NCBI RefSeq assembly: GCF_963662255.1
Contig: NC_085047.1
Coordinates: forward strand, 95,363,619-95,427,618
Direction: 5' to 3'
Origin: Cinclus cinclus
Taxonomy: Eukaryota > Chordata > Aves > Passeriformes > Cinclidae
Length of the DNA stretch: 64,000 nt
A model generated the notes under the pieces. The model did no database searches, was not told where the DNA came from, and saw only the letters and a program-made list of their open reading frames with translations. The position numbers and the translations under genes are program-made. Position 1 is the first letter of the stretch, and every line of letters begins with the position of its first letter. Shown here one piece after another: positions 26,320 through 36,149 of the stretch.

Positions 26320-27200
26320 CTCCTGGACCACCGAGCAGCTCTCTAGGGAGATTGGTTCAGGATTTGGCCATCCACTTGGTGAAGAAATGCTTCCTGAAGT
26401 CCCATCTAAACATCCCCTCATGTAGCTTTGAGCCACTCCCAGGCATCCTGTCACTGGATCCCAGGCTGAAGAGCTCAGAACATTCCTCTCCATTTCCCTT
26501 TCCCAGGAAACTGTAGAGAGAAATGAGGTCATACATCAGCCTCATTTCCTCCAAACTACACAAACTCAGAGTCCTCAGTCCTCCTAGGACATACCAGCCT
26601 CTTCACCAGCTTTGTTGCTCTCCTCTGGATGCATTTAGGACATTCACCTCTTTGTTAAACTGTGCAGCCCAGAACTGCACGGAGCACTCAAATTGAGGCA
26701 GCAGGAATGCTGAATGCAGCAAGACAATCACATCTTCTGACTGGCTGGTGATGCTGTGTTTGGTGCACCCAAGGTGGGGGTTTGCCCTCTTGGCTGCCCA
26801 GGCTCTCTGCTGGCTCCTGCTGAGCCTGCTGTTGACCCACACCTCCAGATCTCTTTTTGCAGAGTTGTTCTCCATCTGCTCCTCTCCAGTTCTACTTGTA
26901 TCCAGCATTATTCCATTCCAGGTCCAGAATTTGGCACTTACACTTGCTATGTGTTATCCCATTAATCGTTGCTCAGTGGCCCCATATATACAGCACCTCT
27001 GAGTTTGATGCAAACTTTCTAATGGTGTGTTCAACTCCTGTATCCAGATTGCTGATAGAAATATTGACCAAAAACCAAAAATCAAACCTTGAATACAACT
27101 GCTGGCTGGTTCTAGCCAGATGTAGACCTATTCACTACAACACTTTGACCTCTGCCCTTCAGCCAGTTGTTCACCCATCAGTTCACCCATTAAGCGGAAT
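26320..27200 (-). mobile_element. CR1 LINE fragment covering the ORF2 C-terminal part
   Basis: On the minus strand this matches the CR1 ORF2 C-terminal region. Plus-strand landmarks include GGTGAAGAAATGCTTCCTGA, ACCAGCTTTGTTGCTCTCCT and GTGCAGCCCAGAACTGCAC. One open minus-strand stretch (26603-26908) reads LLPQFECSVQFWAAQF, a run typical of CR1 after the reverse transcriptase core. The right half (about 26900-27200) is compressed relative to a full element, so internal deletions are likely. The tandem-octamer tail expected at the 3' (left) end is not visible. Confidence 0.88.
26603..26908 (-). pseudogene. CR1 ORF2 C-terminal remnant
   Basis: An open stretch of about 100 codons on the minus strand lies inside the CR1. 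It begins with DTSRTGEEQMENNSAKRDL and later has LLPQFECSVQFWAAQF. In intact CR1 this part follows the reverse transcriptase palm. Endonuclease and catalytic core are absent, so it cannot be functional. Confidence 0.8.
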
Positions 27201-29127
27201 TAGAAAGATTTAAAATATGAGTTTGATTTAATACCAAATAATTGACTGATAAGTTTATACTGTAAAAAGTAGGAGTAATTTTTTTTGTCTTTTTTTAAAC
27301 CTAAATTGTAAATCATCATCTTGCATGATGATCACAAGGATTATGATATTTAAAATTATATTTACTGTCTTAATATATAATTGTGTGGAAATATGGTAGT
27401 GGCAGAGATGGTGATACAGCCAGAGGTAGAAAAAGATAGGCAGATAAATGCATTCCACAAATTATTTACATAGCTTTAAGAAAACACCTAAATTTTGAAA
27501 ACTAGCTTTTCCTCTTCATTGCTCTTCTGTGTTACTTAAAAAGAACAAAGAGGGGATGTTTCCTGTTATTTCCTTTATTGTTTATCTTCTCATTATCCTA
27601 ATCTATCTGTAAATCAAGTATATCCATTACCTTCTTAAAATTTCATATCTTTGCTAATTTCAGTAAATTTGTTCTAGACCTAGCAAGAATATTGCAGAAA
27701 GTATGTGCCTTTAATTAAATATTAAATTATTAGCATGTGCACAACATTTTCAATGTTTCATACCTAAATTTTCTGTCTTTCACATCTTTCATAAATTATA
27801 CTGAGGAAATTCTATCTTAGAGAACGCAATTAATATATATATAAATATATATCTTATTTTTATATATATATTTATATTTTTTATATATATAACTAGGGTT
27901 ATAACTACTTTTCTCTAAATGTTTTCTCTGTGTGACTCTTGGAGGTTTTAGTTGGAAATGTGGACAGTGCAATCCAGCAGTAATCAGGACGTCCTATGCA
28001 GTTTGGAAAAGTCTCACCCAGGAAGCCCTATGAAGCCAAGACACTTTCACAACTGCTCTGCTCTTTCATGCTGCCTAAAAGAAAGCCCAGCTGGCTCTCG
28101 AGCCACATCAAGATCATAAGATTTTTCAATTGCATCTTTCTGGTTCCTATGAGAACTTATGGGCCATTCAAATCTCCTTCTGGAGGAAAAAGGGGAGCAA
28201 CAGTTGTTCATTTAATGTAATGCCCAGGATCTGTACATGCAACCTGATCAAACAGGTTTTCTTACTCATTTTCTAGAGGCTATCTCTTTTTCAGCCTTTA
28301 TAGCTTATTGTGCAGGGAACTAAAGACAGAAAAATCAGTATCAATTTAAGGAACTGACTTTATTTAAAACATTAAAAAAAAAATCCCAAATATTTATTTA
28401 GATTAAGAACAGGATAAAGACCACATTTCAAAATGGGGGAAATGTATCCTAAACTGAGTTAAGCTTTAAGTGTTTTGAGTCATATTTTCTAAACTTTAAA
28501 CCCCACTATTGAAATCTATGAAGAAAGCAACCTGCAAAATCATATTTGATTATATCAAATATATGTGTATAGCAAATCTGCTTAATTCTTTTGTAAAAAG
28601 GAAAAGACAAATTTTGTAATCAATGCATACAATATTTTTTAATTATGAAATGTCTCATTTGCTCCTGAGAATTATTTATTCAAAAGAAGAATTATGTTAT
28701 CGTTTTCTCTTTCCATGTGATCGTTTATATTCAGATCAATGATCTGACTGAGTAGAAGTGGATGCAGGCATACTGCAGACTTATACAAGTAAAAGGAGAC
28801 TCAAAGGTATGACAGCTGCTGGTTATGGATCAATGTAAATCAAAGCTGTTAAAGTCTAAGACTGATACAGTTGCTGCTAGCATGGCCCAGGAGTAGTACA
28901 GCTGTATGAAAAATCTCACAATGCTGAGGAAAATTTAAAAAAATAGGCTCAAAACATAAAAAGTAACCCAAGCAAAGTGGATTTCTTAGGTCCATTAAAA
29001 GTATGTGATATCTTCCACATGTTTGTATTAAACCTGGAAAACTGAGGACTATGGTAATGAATCTATAGCTAAATATAGAAATAAAAAAACACCAAATAGA
29101 AAATAAATAATTTTAGATGTTTAGGAA
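27201..29127. other. AT-rich unique DNA, no gene seen
   Basis: No recognised element apart from an AT-repeat cluster at 27834-27893. Confidence 0.5.
27834..27893. repeat. AT-rich imperfect palindromic repeat
   Basis: Several TATATA blocks are separated by AAA or TTT runs over about 60 bases. The sequence is close to self-complementary and could fold back on itself. Confidence 0.8.
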
Positions 29128-29168
29128 AGAAGGTCCCTTCCAACTGAAGACATTCTGTGATTCTATGG
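29128..29168 (+). mobile_element. CR1 LINE tail only
   Basis: The 3' terminal 40 bases of a CR1 stand alone: AAGGTCCCTTCCAACTGAAG then ATTCTGTGATTCTATGG. The tail octamers are clear and nothing CR1-like precedes them, so this is a very short 5'-truncated insertion or the remnant of a deletion. Confidence 0.8.
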
Positions 29169-29689
29169 TTTTACAAATTAATCATAAAAATCAAAAATGA
29201 ATTGGGCAATAGTCTACATCAAGACACTTACAGATGTGATTAACCAATAAAGAGCACAACAAGGATGAAATGCCAATGCAGTAGTGGAGCCAGCTCCTGC
29301 TGTAATTAGTATGAAGACAGCTGGAAGTAGACACTGAGAAGGTAACATGATTTGTATCAGAATATGACACTTGAAAACCTGGGGAAGGAGTATGGAGAGG
29401 CAGACAGGCATAAGTCAGAAACTATTTAGTGGCAGAAAAATATTTGGTGCCTGTTTTGAGTTTACTATAGAAAAGTATGCAGCTATCACTCAGGCTACTT
29501 CTGAAAAGAAAATATTTGTTATTTATGTATAACAGAAAACTGGGAGGGCATGCTACTGAAAGTAGCAAACAGGTTTGGTTTTGTTTTTCACTTTGAATTT
29601 TATATTTTTCCTAAACATCCAGCATGGCAAATACAGATGCAGCTATGACAATTTCCAAGTAATGAAAAAATATTGAAGTGCAGGGATTA
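29169..29689. other. Unique DNA between a CR1 tail and an LTR
   Basis: Nothing recognised. A small antisense open frame is present but shows no protein signature. Confidence 0.45.
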
Positions 29690-30035
29690 AATACCTTCAT
29701 GTGTAGATCCACCTGCAGCCCATGGAGGGCCTCACACTGGAGGACGTGTGCATGTGAGGGAGGATGTGAACTCTTGGGAAGCACACACTGGAGCAGGGCA
29801 AGACTGTAAGGAGTCCTCCCTACAAAGGGGAAGGAGCTGAGCTGCCGCCAGACCCCATTCCCCATCTCCTTGCAGTGCTGGATGGAGAGGGGAAGGTACA
29901 GAATTTGGGAGTAAGGATGACTTGAGGAAGAAGGGAGGTATGAGAGGGAAGGTGTTCTAACAATTTTTTCGATTTTTTATTCTACTGTGATTTGATTGGC
30001 AATAAATTCAGTGAACTTCCCCAGAAATTAGATAA
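29690..30035 (+). mobile_element. Solo LTR fragment, same family as 48927-49933
   Basis: Phrases match the reverse complement of the LTR at 48927-49933 in order: CCACCTGCAGCCCATGGAGG, CACTGGAGCAGGGCAAGA, GTGATTTGATTGGCAATAAA, then a short run ending TTCCCCAG. The copy lies on the plus strand. About 250 bases of the GC-rich middle present in the other copy are missing, and neither end is preserved. No retroviral gene remains. Confidence 0.8.
30001..30006 (+). promoter_or_regulatory. AATAAA poly(A) signal in the LTR fragment
   Basis: An exact AATAAA follows GTGATTTGATTGGC. The sister LTR has the diverged form CATAAA at the same place on the minus strand (near 49110), supporting this as the family's poly(A) signal. 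Confidence 0.6.
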
Positions 30036-30309
30036 AATTACATAAAAAACTTCTCGTTTCTTCCCTTTAGAAAGCAAATTTTACTTCTGTTAGATCATGA
30101 CTGTAATAATTGATAAAGGATTAGTGTTAATCATAAAAGTATTGGGGTTTGTATAAACCATAATACTAAGGTCTGAAATGAAGCATGGACATTAGATAAA
30201 GAAAAATATATATGATTAAATCATTCTGTTTAAATCCCCCTGTTATGAATATTATGTTTTTTAGTAAATTGTATTTGATATCAGTTTGTAAAACGGGGGT
30301 TTCCCACGG

Positions 30310-30413
30310 CCTGAAAGATATTGCAAAATCAGATTTCCTGCCTTTGTATAATCAATTGCAACCTGAAAGATTTTGCAATACCAGATTTCCTGCCTTGGTG
30401 TAATCAATCACAA
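30310..30413 (+). repeat. 52-bp tandem duplication in the LTR U3
   Basis: Two adjacent copies, 30310-30361 and 30362-30413, align without gaps with 7 differences (45/52 identical by eye). Each holds CCTGAAAGAT, GATTTCCTGCCTT and TAATCAAT. A repeated block upstream of the TATA box is where retroviral enhancers commonly lie, so an enhancer duplication is a reasonable inference. The divergence shows that it is not recent. Confidence 0.92.
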
Positions 30414-30514
30414 CCTATCTGTTAAGACCAGACCCCCCACATCTACTGTTCCTTATCTACCAAGACCACATGTCTGCTTGACAAACTGTCCGGAGACTAC
30501 AAGGAAAACCATCC

Positions 30515-30522
30515 TATAAAAA
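30515..30522 (+). promoter_or_regulatory. TATA box of the solo LTR
   Basis: TATAAAAA lies 92 bases before the AATAAA, within an LTR whose ends are recognisable. Position and sequence fit the core promoter of the element. Confidence 0.75.
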
Positions 30523-30606
30523 GGAGCTGCAAACCAGGCTTCGATGGAGCGTGGAGTGGGCGGCGACCCCTCACATTCCCCAGCGCTGCTGGCTCTGTCT
30601 GTATCA

Positions 30607-30612
30607 AATAAA
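30607..30612 (+). promoter_or_regulatory. AATAAA poly(A) signal of the solo LTR
   Basis: An exact AATAAA sits 49 bases before the 3' end of the LTR, where the R/U5 border is expected. Confidence 0.75.
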
Positions 30613-30661
30613 GAAATCTAAATTTTGCTAAATATTGAGACTTTGTTTCTCATTTATAACA

Positions 30662-32539
30662 TGACCTTAGTTCACTAATAGTCCTAGGGAAATCATGGTG
30701 ATCTACTTGAATCTTCCTGCTTAATTGTCACTGTATTATTGTATCTTATTCTTCTATTGGAGAAGCGGGGTGATGGTAGACTGTACTTTTTTTTCCAGAC
30801 TAGCAGAGGCAGTGATCTACTCAGACCTTACTGTGAAAAACTTCTTGCTGTAAAAGGGAACTCTATCTGTATCATGTATCAAAAAATGGATAATAGTGGA
30901 TATAGACTGTCTAAGAATTAGTGCAGGTGTATGCATTCCTGAATTTACTCCTTTTCATAGATCCGCTGAAGCTTTTTTCTTGTTCCTAGAGTGATATCCA
31001 GCCATGTTGATCTTGAAATCAGTCATACATTTCTCTGGCATCTGATATTCAGTGTCATATTCTTCTATAGTGCTTTTGGAAATTCCCATTTCTTGCTTCA
31101 GGGCAAAATTTGATCCATGCATTGAAGCAGTTTTCTGGTTATACTGATACTAGGTGAGAGGTTTTCAAAGACACTAATTTTATACTAGTAAAGAGTAGCA
31201 AAAGCAGGCTATTCTTTCAGCAGCTTTGAATTTAGATCATTGAACAAAGTTACCATTCAGTCAGAGTTTGGATATAGATATTAAAATGGGATATGGGATC
31301 CTCTAACAGAGATCTGGGAGCAAGGAGGAATTTTGGTGCAGCATGTCAGAACGAACTCCTTATGAAGTAAATCCTCAGTGAAAACAGACCATTCATCTTT
31401 TTTAATGTTAATGACTTTAAGGCATTGTTGGCTACCTACTGTGGGACAGCACAAGCACTAGCACAGCTTAGGAGAGGTATTTAAGTGATATATTGGAGTC
31501 AGTAAAGCTGAAGAAGCACTAATTTTTTCATCCTGATACAACCACTGAGATGCCTGAATGATTGCTGAACAATGCTGAATGAAGTTAAAGACTCAAACTG
31601 CACACTAATAGTGAGGTGAGAGCCCAGGTCATGAAGAAGCAGACACAGTCTGTCAATTTTATATATATATATTTTTTTTTTTATTGCAACAAACAAAAAT
31701 AGTAATTGAAAGAAACATAACAATTTTTAGGGAAAAATTATGATGACCAAAAATGTTAATAGAATTCAGGGAGATAACAGGGATAATTATTCAAAAGCAC
31801 CTCCCCTCTCCCCCCAAATTAAAACAGAGGAGAAATTAACTTTCCCCTCTTTTCCATATAAAGAAGGAGTAGATGAAAGCTCAGTTTTTGACAGGACACA
31901 ATTTCAATAATTTCTGTGAGGAAAGAAATGTATTATGTCACTTGCCACTGTTGAGAAAAATATAGAAAGGTGAATTTTTTTCTGTGAAATAGGTAGATGG
32001 ATTCAGTTTAAATGTGACATGATCCTCTCATACATTCAGGATTGTTTCTGTAGCTTTCTAAAATTGTACTTTGGCATATGATACACTTTAGTGAGTGAAT
32101 ATGAAGTGAATGATAAAAGTTTCCTCCAGTCTATAGGCATGCCTTTGTTGTACAATATTCAGCTTATGGCCTGATATCCTGTGGGAAATTTTATGAGCAT
32201 TTGAAACAATCCTATAATTACTTGAGTCGAAAATTATTTGAGGGTCTCCTTACTAGAGACTTACTAGTGTCTCCTTACTGCTTTAAGCTTACTGAGAGAA
32301 CAGTCTAATGTCAATTAATGCCTGAAAATTGCTATATAAAGGACCTCTCTTGAATTTCCTGAAAAATACGAAAATGAAAGACAGTGAGATAAAATTAATG
32401 CAACAGACATATGCAAGTTTGAATCCCAAAGTTTTGAAAAACCCTTTGATCACAGAGGGTTCTTTATGACCACTGCTCTATGTTATTTCCGACCGAAAGT
32501 AAGAGACGGAATATGTCAGACTCACATTTTGTGTTTATC
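30662..32539. other. AT-rich unique DNA, no gene seen
   Basis: No recognised gene or mobile element. A short TA/T tract occurs at 31661-31684. Confidence 0.5.
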
Positions 32540-33263
32540 TGTGGCTGGAAAGCTGCCCAGGAGAAAAAGATCTGGAACTGTTGGTCAACAACTGTCTGAA
32601 CATGAACATGAGACAGCTGTGTGCCCAGGTGGCCAAGAAGGCCAGTGGTATTCTGACTTGTGTCAGAAATAGTGTGGCCAGGAGGGTGAGGGCAGTGATT
32701 GTTCGCCTGTAGCCAGCACTGTTAAGGTCACACTTTGAATATGGTATTCAGTTGTGGGTCCCTCACTCCCAAAAAAACACTGAGGAGCCGAAGCATGTTC
32801 AGAGAAGGGCAACAGGGCTACTGAAGGATCTGGAGCCCAAATCCTATAAGGAATGACTGAAGGGGCTGGGGTTTAGGGTTAGCCTGGAGACAAGGTTAAA
32901 GGCTCAGGGGGAACCTTATCACTCTCTACACCTGCCTGAAAGGAGCTTGTAACAAGAGGGGGTCATTCTTTTTTTGCCAAGTAACAAGTGATACAACAAG
33001 AAAAAATGGTGTCAAGTTGCGCCAGAGGAGGTTTAGATTGGATATTAGGAATAAATTCTTCACTGAAACAAATAGAGGTCTGGCATTTGGTTACACCATC
33101 AAGGGAAGTGGTGGAATCATCATCCCTCCAAGTGTTCAAAAGGCACATTTATGAGGTACTTGGGGACACGGCTTAGAGGTTAATGTGGAGGTGCTGGGTT
33201 AATAGCTGGACTCAAGCATCTTAGAGGCCTTTTCCAAACTGAAGGATTCTATGGTTCTGTGAA
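32540..33263 (+). mobile_element. CR1 LINE 3' copy, about 720 bp
   Basis: This is a near-continuous CR1 3' segment. Landmarks in order are GGCTGGAAAGCTGCCCAGGA, GTGTGCCCAGGTGGCCAAGA, AGAGAAGGGCAACAGGG, CTGAAAGGAGCTTGTAAC, GAGGTTTAGATTGGATATTA, TTCTTCACTGAAAC and the tail GGATTCTATGGTTCTGTG. The pieces encode the thumb and C-terminal end of ORF2, for example [18 protein letters not shown] at 32988-33176. Frame shifts are present, so it is not functional. It differs from the 15664 copy in its last 100 bases and probably belongs to another CR1 subfamily. Confidence 0.92.
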
Positions 33264-33485
33264 AGGTTAGGTGTTTCACAGTGTTTAGTTATGCCAGTTA
33301 AGCCTGTTTGGAGAAAGGCTGCTCCTGTCTGTCAGCCAAGAGAGGTGGGGGTTTTGGTACGTTGAAGGCAAGATAATTGTGTATGTGACTGCAAAACAGT
33401 TCATGTCAGTATAACTTACATGAAAGTTATGGACTTGGAGCTGGTATTAATTGTAGGCAGTAGATGCTCTAAATTAGGAGTACAA

Positions 33486-33502
33486 TTTTTTTTTTTTTTT
33501 TA
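33486..33502. repeat. Poly(T) run of 17
   Basis: Seventeen consecutive T are read directly. Confidence 0.9.
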
Positions 33503-33830
33503 ACAATTCTAGCTGTCACAACCTCTCTGGAAAATCTTTAAAAGATAGACCTAGTCTGAATCACGAGATTTTTAACTGATAATAAAAAATCCCCATTACT
33601 TTTTGCTACCTTTTGTAATACAATTTCATCAGTGTTTACTAACTAGAAGGGGTACAAAGGCAATGAAACTCTGAGTGACAAATCAAATTAAAATACAGCA
33701 AACACAGCATACAGCCACACAGTTTTCTTTATTTGCAGCTGTAGAATTAAATATCAAAGGTGTGTGTGATTTGTTTATTGATTGTTTGCTTTCCACTTTT
33801 TTAGCTTGTGGCTTTTTTTTTTTTTTACAA

Positions 33831-33859
33831 GTGTGTGTATGTGTGTGTGTGTGTGTGTG
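33831..33859. repeat. (GT)n microsatellite
   Basis: Alternating GT with one interruption (TATG) covers about 29 bases, preceded by a T run. Purine-pyrimidine alternation of this kind can adopt Z-DNA. Confidence 0.95.
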
Positions 33860-35148
33860 ATGAGGAAACATCTGAATTGGTAAAAATGAACAAAAATTCA
33901 GGGGGGAATGTTACTTAAGATAGAGTTCAGTGTTGTATTGAAACAGGAAAGAGTCCCTTGTGTATTTGTGGACAATTTCTGTTTCTCCTTTTTAAATTAA
34001 AATTGACTTAATTAAAAATGTTTTCATTTTTTCAGTTTTTTTTTTTTATTCATTGCTCGTTTATAGAGAGAAATATTTTGTGACTTTATTAATTCAAGTA
34101 AAACTGTATTTTTTAGTGAATAAAAGTTATTTTCAATTTTCAAAAAGAGAACAAAAGAAAATAAATGAAAATAATAGAAAGAGAAAGAAACAAAATAACC
34201 CAAAACCTGAATTATGTTGAATGTATGTTTTCTATATGGATATTAAAATGATAAATATGCTATATACCTTATAATTTATATCTTTATACTGTGTAAGAAA
34301 TATCATGTGGAAAATGTGATACTTTAAACTCAAAAAGAACTAATTATCCAACTGTATTATGAAACTGCTTGGATATAGTTTTAATGAAATAATTTTAATT
34401 AGGGACAATGTAATGCAGCTAGAAGCACAGAGGTACAAAACATTTTTCTTTTCTTGTATAAATTATTTTTTGTTAAGTGGCTGGTTAAAAGTATGAAATG
34501 AATAATCCACACCTGTTAAACTAAAATGGTTCTTGAAACAGAACTAATTGCTGTGCACCCCAATCTGAGTGATGGGTGAATGCAAATGAAAACATGTGCT
34601 GATGTGATTCTGGTATTGGTTTGCATGATTTCACTTTTGTTAAAATGAAATTCTCAAAAAATCACACGATTGATTAGGATTGAATCTTATTTTACTCTAT
34701 TGAATGTTTATTTTATACAATGAAATTGCATTTTTTTTTCAAAATAAGTTTAAAATATGTTAATATTTTTCTTTCAAAATTCAATTACACTCTCTTATCT
34801 TCTAAAAGAAAATGGTTGTATGCAAAATGCTTATTCAGAAGTGGCAATCTTCCTCTCCTTTGGTACACCTATAGTTGAGACTACAAGTTCTTTAGAAGCC
34901 TACTTGCTACTACTTGAGGCAAAATACTATGTGAAATCCTACCTCAATAACTTAACAATATGTACAAACAATTTCCAGCTCCTAGGAATATGGTTTGGGT
35001 CTAATTTAATTTTAGAGATGCAGCTTTTGCATACAAAGTAACCTATGATTAAAATACTACATACCTAATTTATTCACCAAAGGAAATAAAAAATTGTCAT
35101 GCAGTTCTTTTCAGCTTGGAAGTTTTAAGTCAGAAGACTGACTTTTTT

Positions 35149-35513
35149 TCCTTCCTTCCTTCCTTCCCTTCCTTCCTTCCTTCCTTCCTTCCTTCCTTCC
35201 TTCCTTCCTTCCTTCCTTCCTTCCTTCCTTCCTTCCTTCCTTCCTTTCCTTCCTTCCTTTCCTTCCTTCCTTTCCTTCCTTCCTTTCCTTCCTTCCTTTC
35301 CTTCCTTCCTTCCTTCCTTCCTTCCTTCCTTCCTTCCTTCCTTCCTTCCTTCCTTCCTTCCTTTCCTTCCTTCCTTCCTTCCTTCCTTCCTTCCTTCCTT
35401 CCTTTCCTTCCTTTCCTTCCTTCCTTCCTTCCTTCCTTCCTTCCTTCCTTCCTTCCTTCCTTCCTTCCTTCCTTCCTTCCTTCCTTCCTTCCTTCCTTCC
35501 TTCCTTCCTTTCT
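35149..35513. repeat. Long (TTCC/GGAA)n microsatellite
   Basis: About 365 bases of TTCC units occur, with occasional TTTCC or TTCCC interruptions. From 35245 to 35309 the interruptions become regular, giving five copies of a 13-base unit TTTCCTTCCTTCC. The open frames on both strands over this region (FLPS and KEGR repeats) are by-products of the repeat. It is a pure polypyrimidine/polypurine tract. In an assembly its length may be collapsed. Confidence 0.97.
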
Positions 35514-36089
35514 CCCTCTTATTTTCTTTTTTTTTTCTGGACCTTTTCCTCCTTTTATTTTTTCTACTGTGTGTCTTCTTGAAGCGAACATTTCAAACAG
35601 GGTAAACAGTCTTTTATTTCTGCTGGGACCATATTTCACCCTAAATGTCGGGAGCTTGCAAAGCATTTAATTTTGCCTTGACAATCTGTAGAGGCTAAAT
35701 ACCCAGAGTTAAAGAAAGAAAACCAGCATTACTGAAAGTCAGAGGGGTTGAAGGATGTCAGGATTTGGTGCTGATAGCTGAGATCTGCTAAAGACTCCAC
35801 TATATACTTAATATGTGAACTTGAATAACTGCAGTTGTATCTCTTTATGTGGTTCCTAAACTTAAGAATCTGAACTGTACATATACATTTATGGCTCCTT
35901 TTCAGAATATAACTAGGTGTCTGACTTAGCAAAACCACATTACATGGGCAAATCTTTGACTTTCACAGATGAGCTGCCTTTGACACTACAGTTTTGGTGT
36001 GCTTTTTCACCACAGGGGTATATAAAACAAACAAAGAAAGAAAGCTTTATACCACAATCATTTTGACCCTGAAACTCATACCTCAGAGA
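35514..36089. other. Unique DNA, no gene seen
   Basis: Nothing recognised between the microsatellite and the antisense CR1. Confidence 0.5.
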
Positions 36090-36149
36090 TTCACAGAATG
36101 GTTGGGGTTGGAAAGGACACCTGTAATTCATCTAGTCCGATCCCTCTGC

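Larger units (their letters stand above)
30241..30661 (+). mobile_element. Solo LTR, about 421 bp, with intact layout
   Basis: The element starts TGTTATGAAT and ends ATTTATAACA, so the termini form a 10-base inverted repeat with one mismatch. Within it, in order, are two tandem copies of a 52-base block (30310-30413), a TATA box TATAAAAA (30515-30522), a GC-rich leader and an AATAAA signal (30607-30612). It ends in a T-rich segment. This is the U3-R-U5 arrangement of a retroviral LTR on the plus strand. No internal retroviral sequence adjoins it, so it is a solo LTR. The five bases on each side (left CCCCC, right TGACC) do not match, so any target-site duplication has been lost. Confidence 0.88.
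33264..35148. other. AT-rich unique DNA, no gene seen
   Basis: No recognised element besides a T run (33486-33502) and a (GT)n array (33831-33859). A 94-codon plus-strand frame at 34757 shows no motif. Confidence 0.5.

Noticed and set aside
27834..27893. A replication origin or matrix attachment site suggested by the AT-palindrome
   Set aside because: AT-rich repeats of this kind are common in the window and nothing specific supports either role.
35116..35670. 184-codon plus-strand and 178-codon minus-strand open frames
   Set aside because: Both are translations of the TTCC/GGAA microsatellite, giving FLPS and KEGR repeats; there is no gene evidence.
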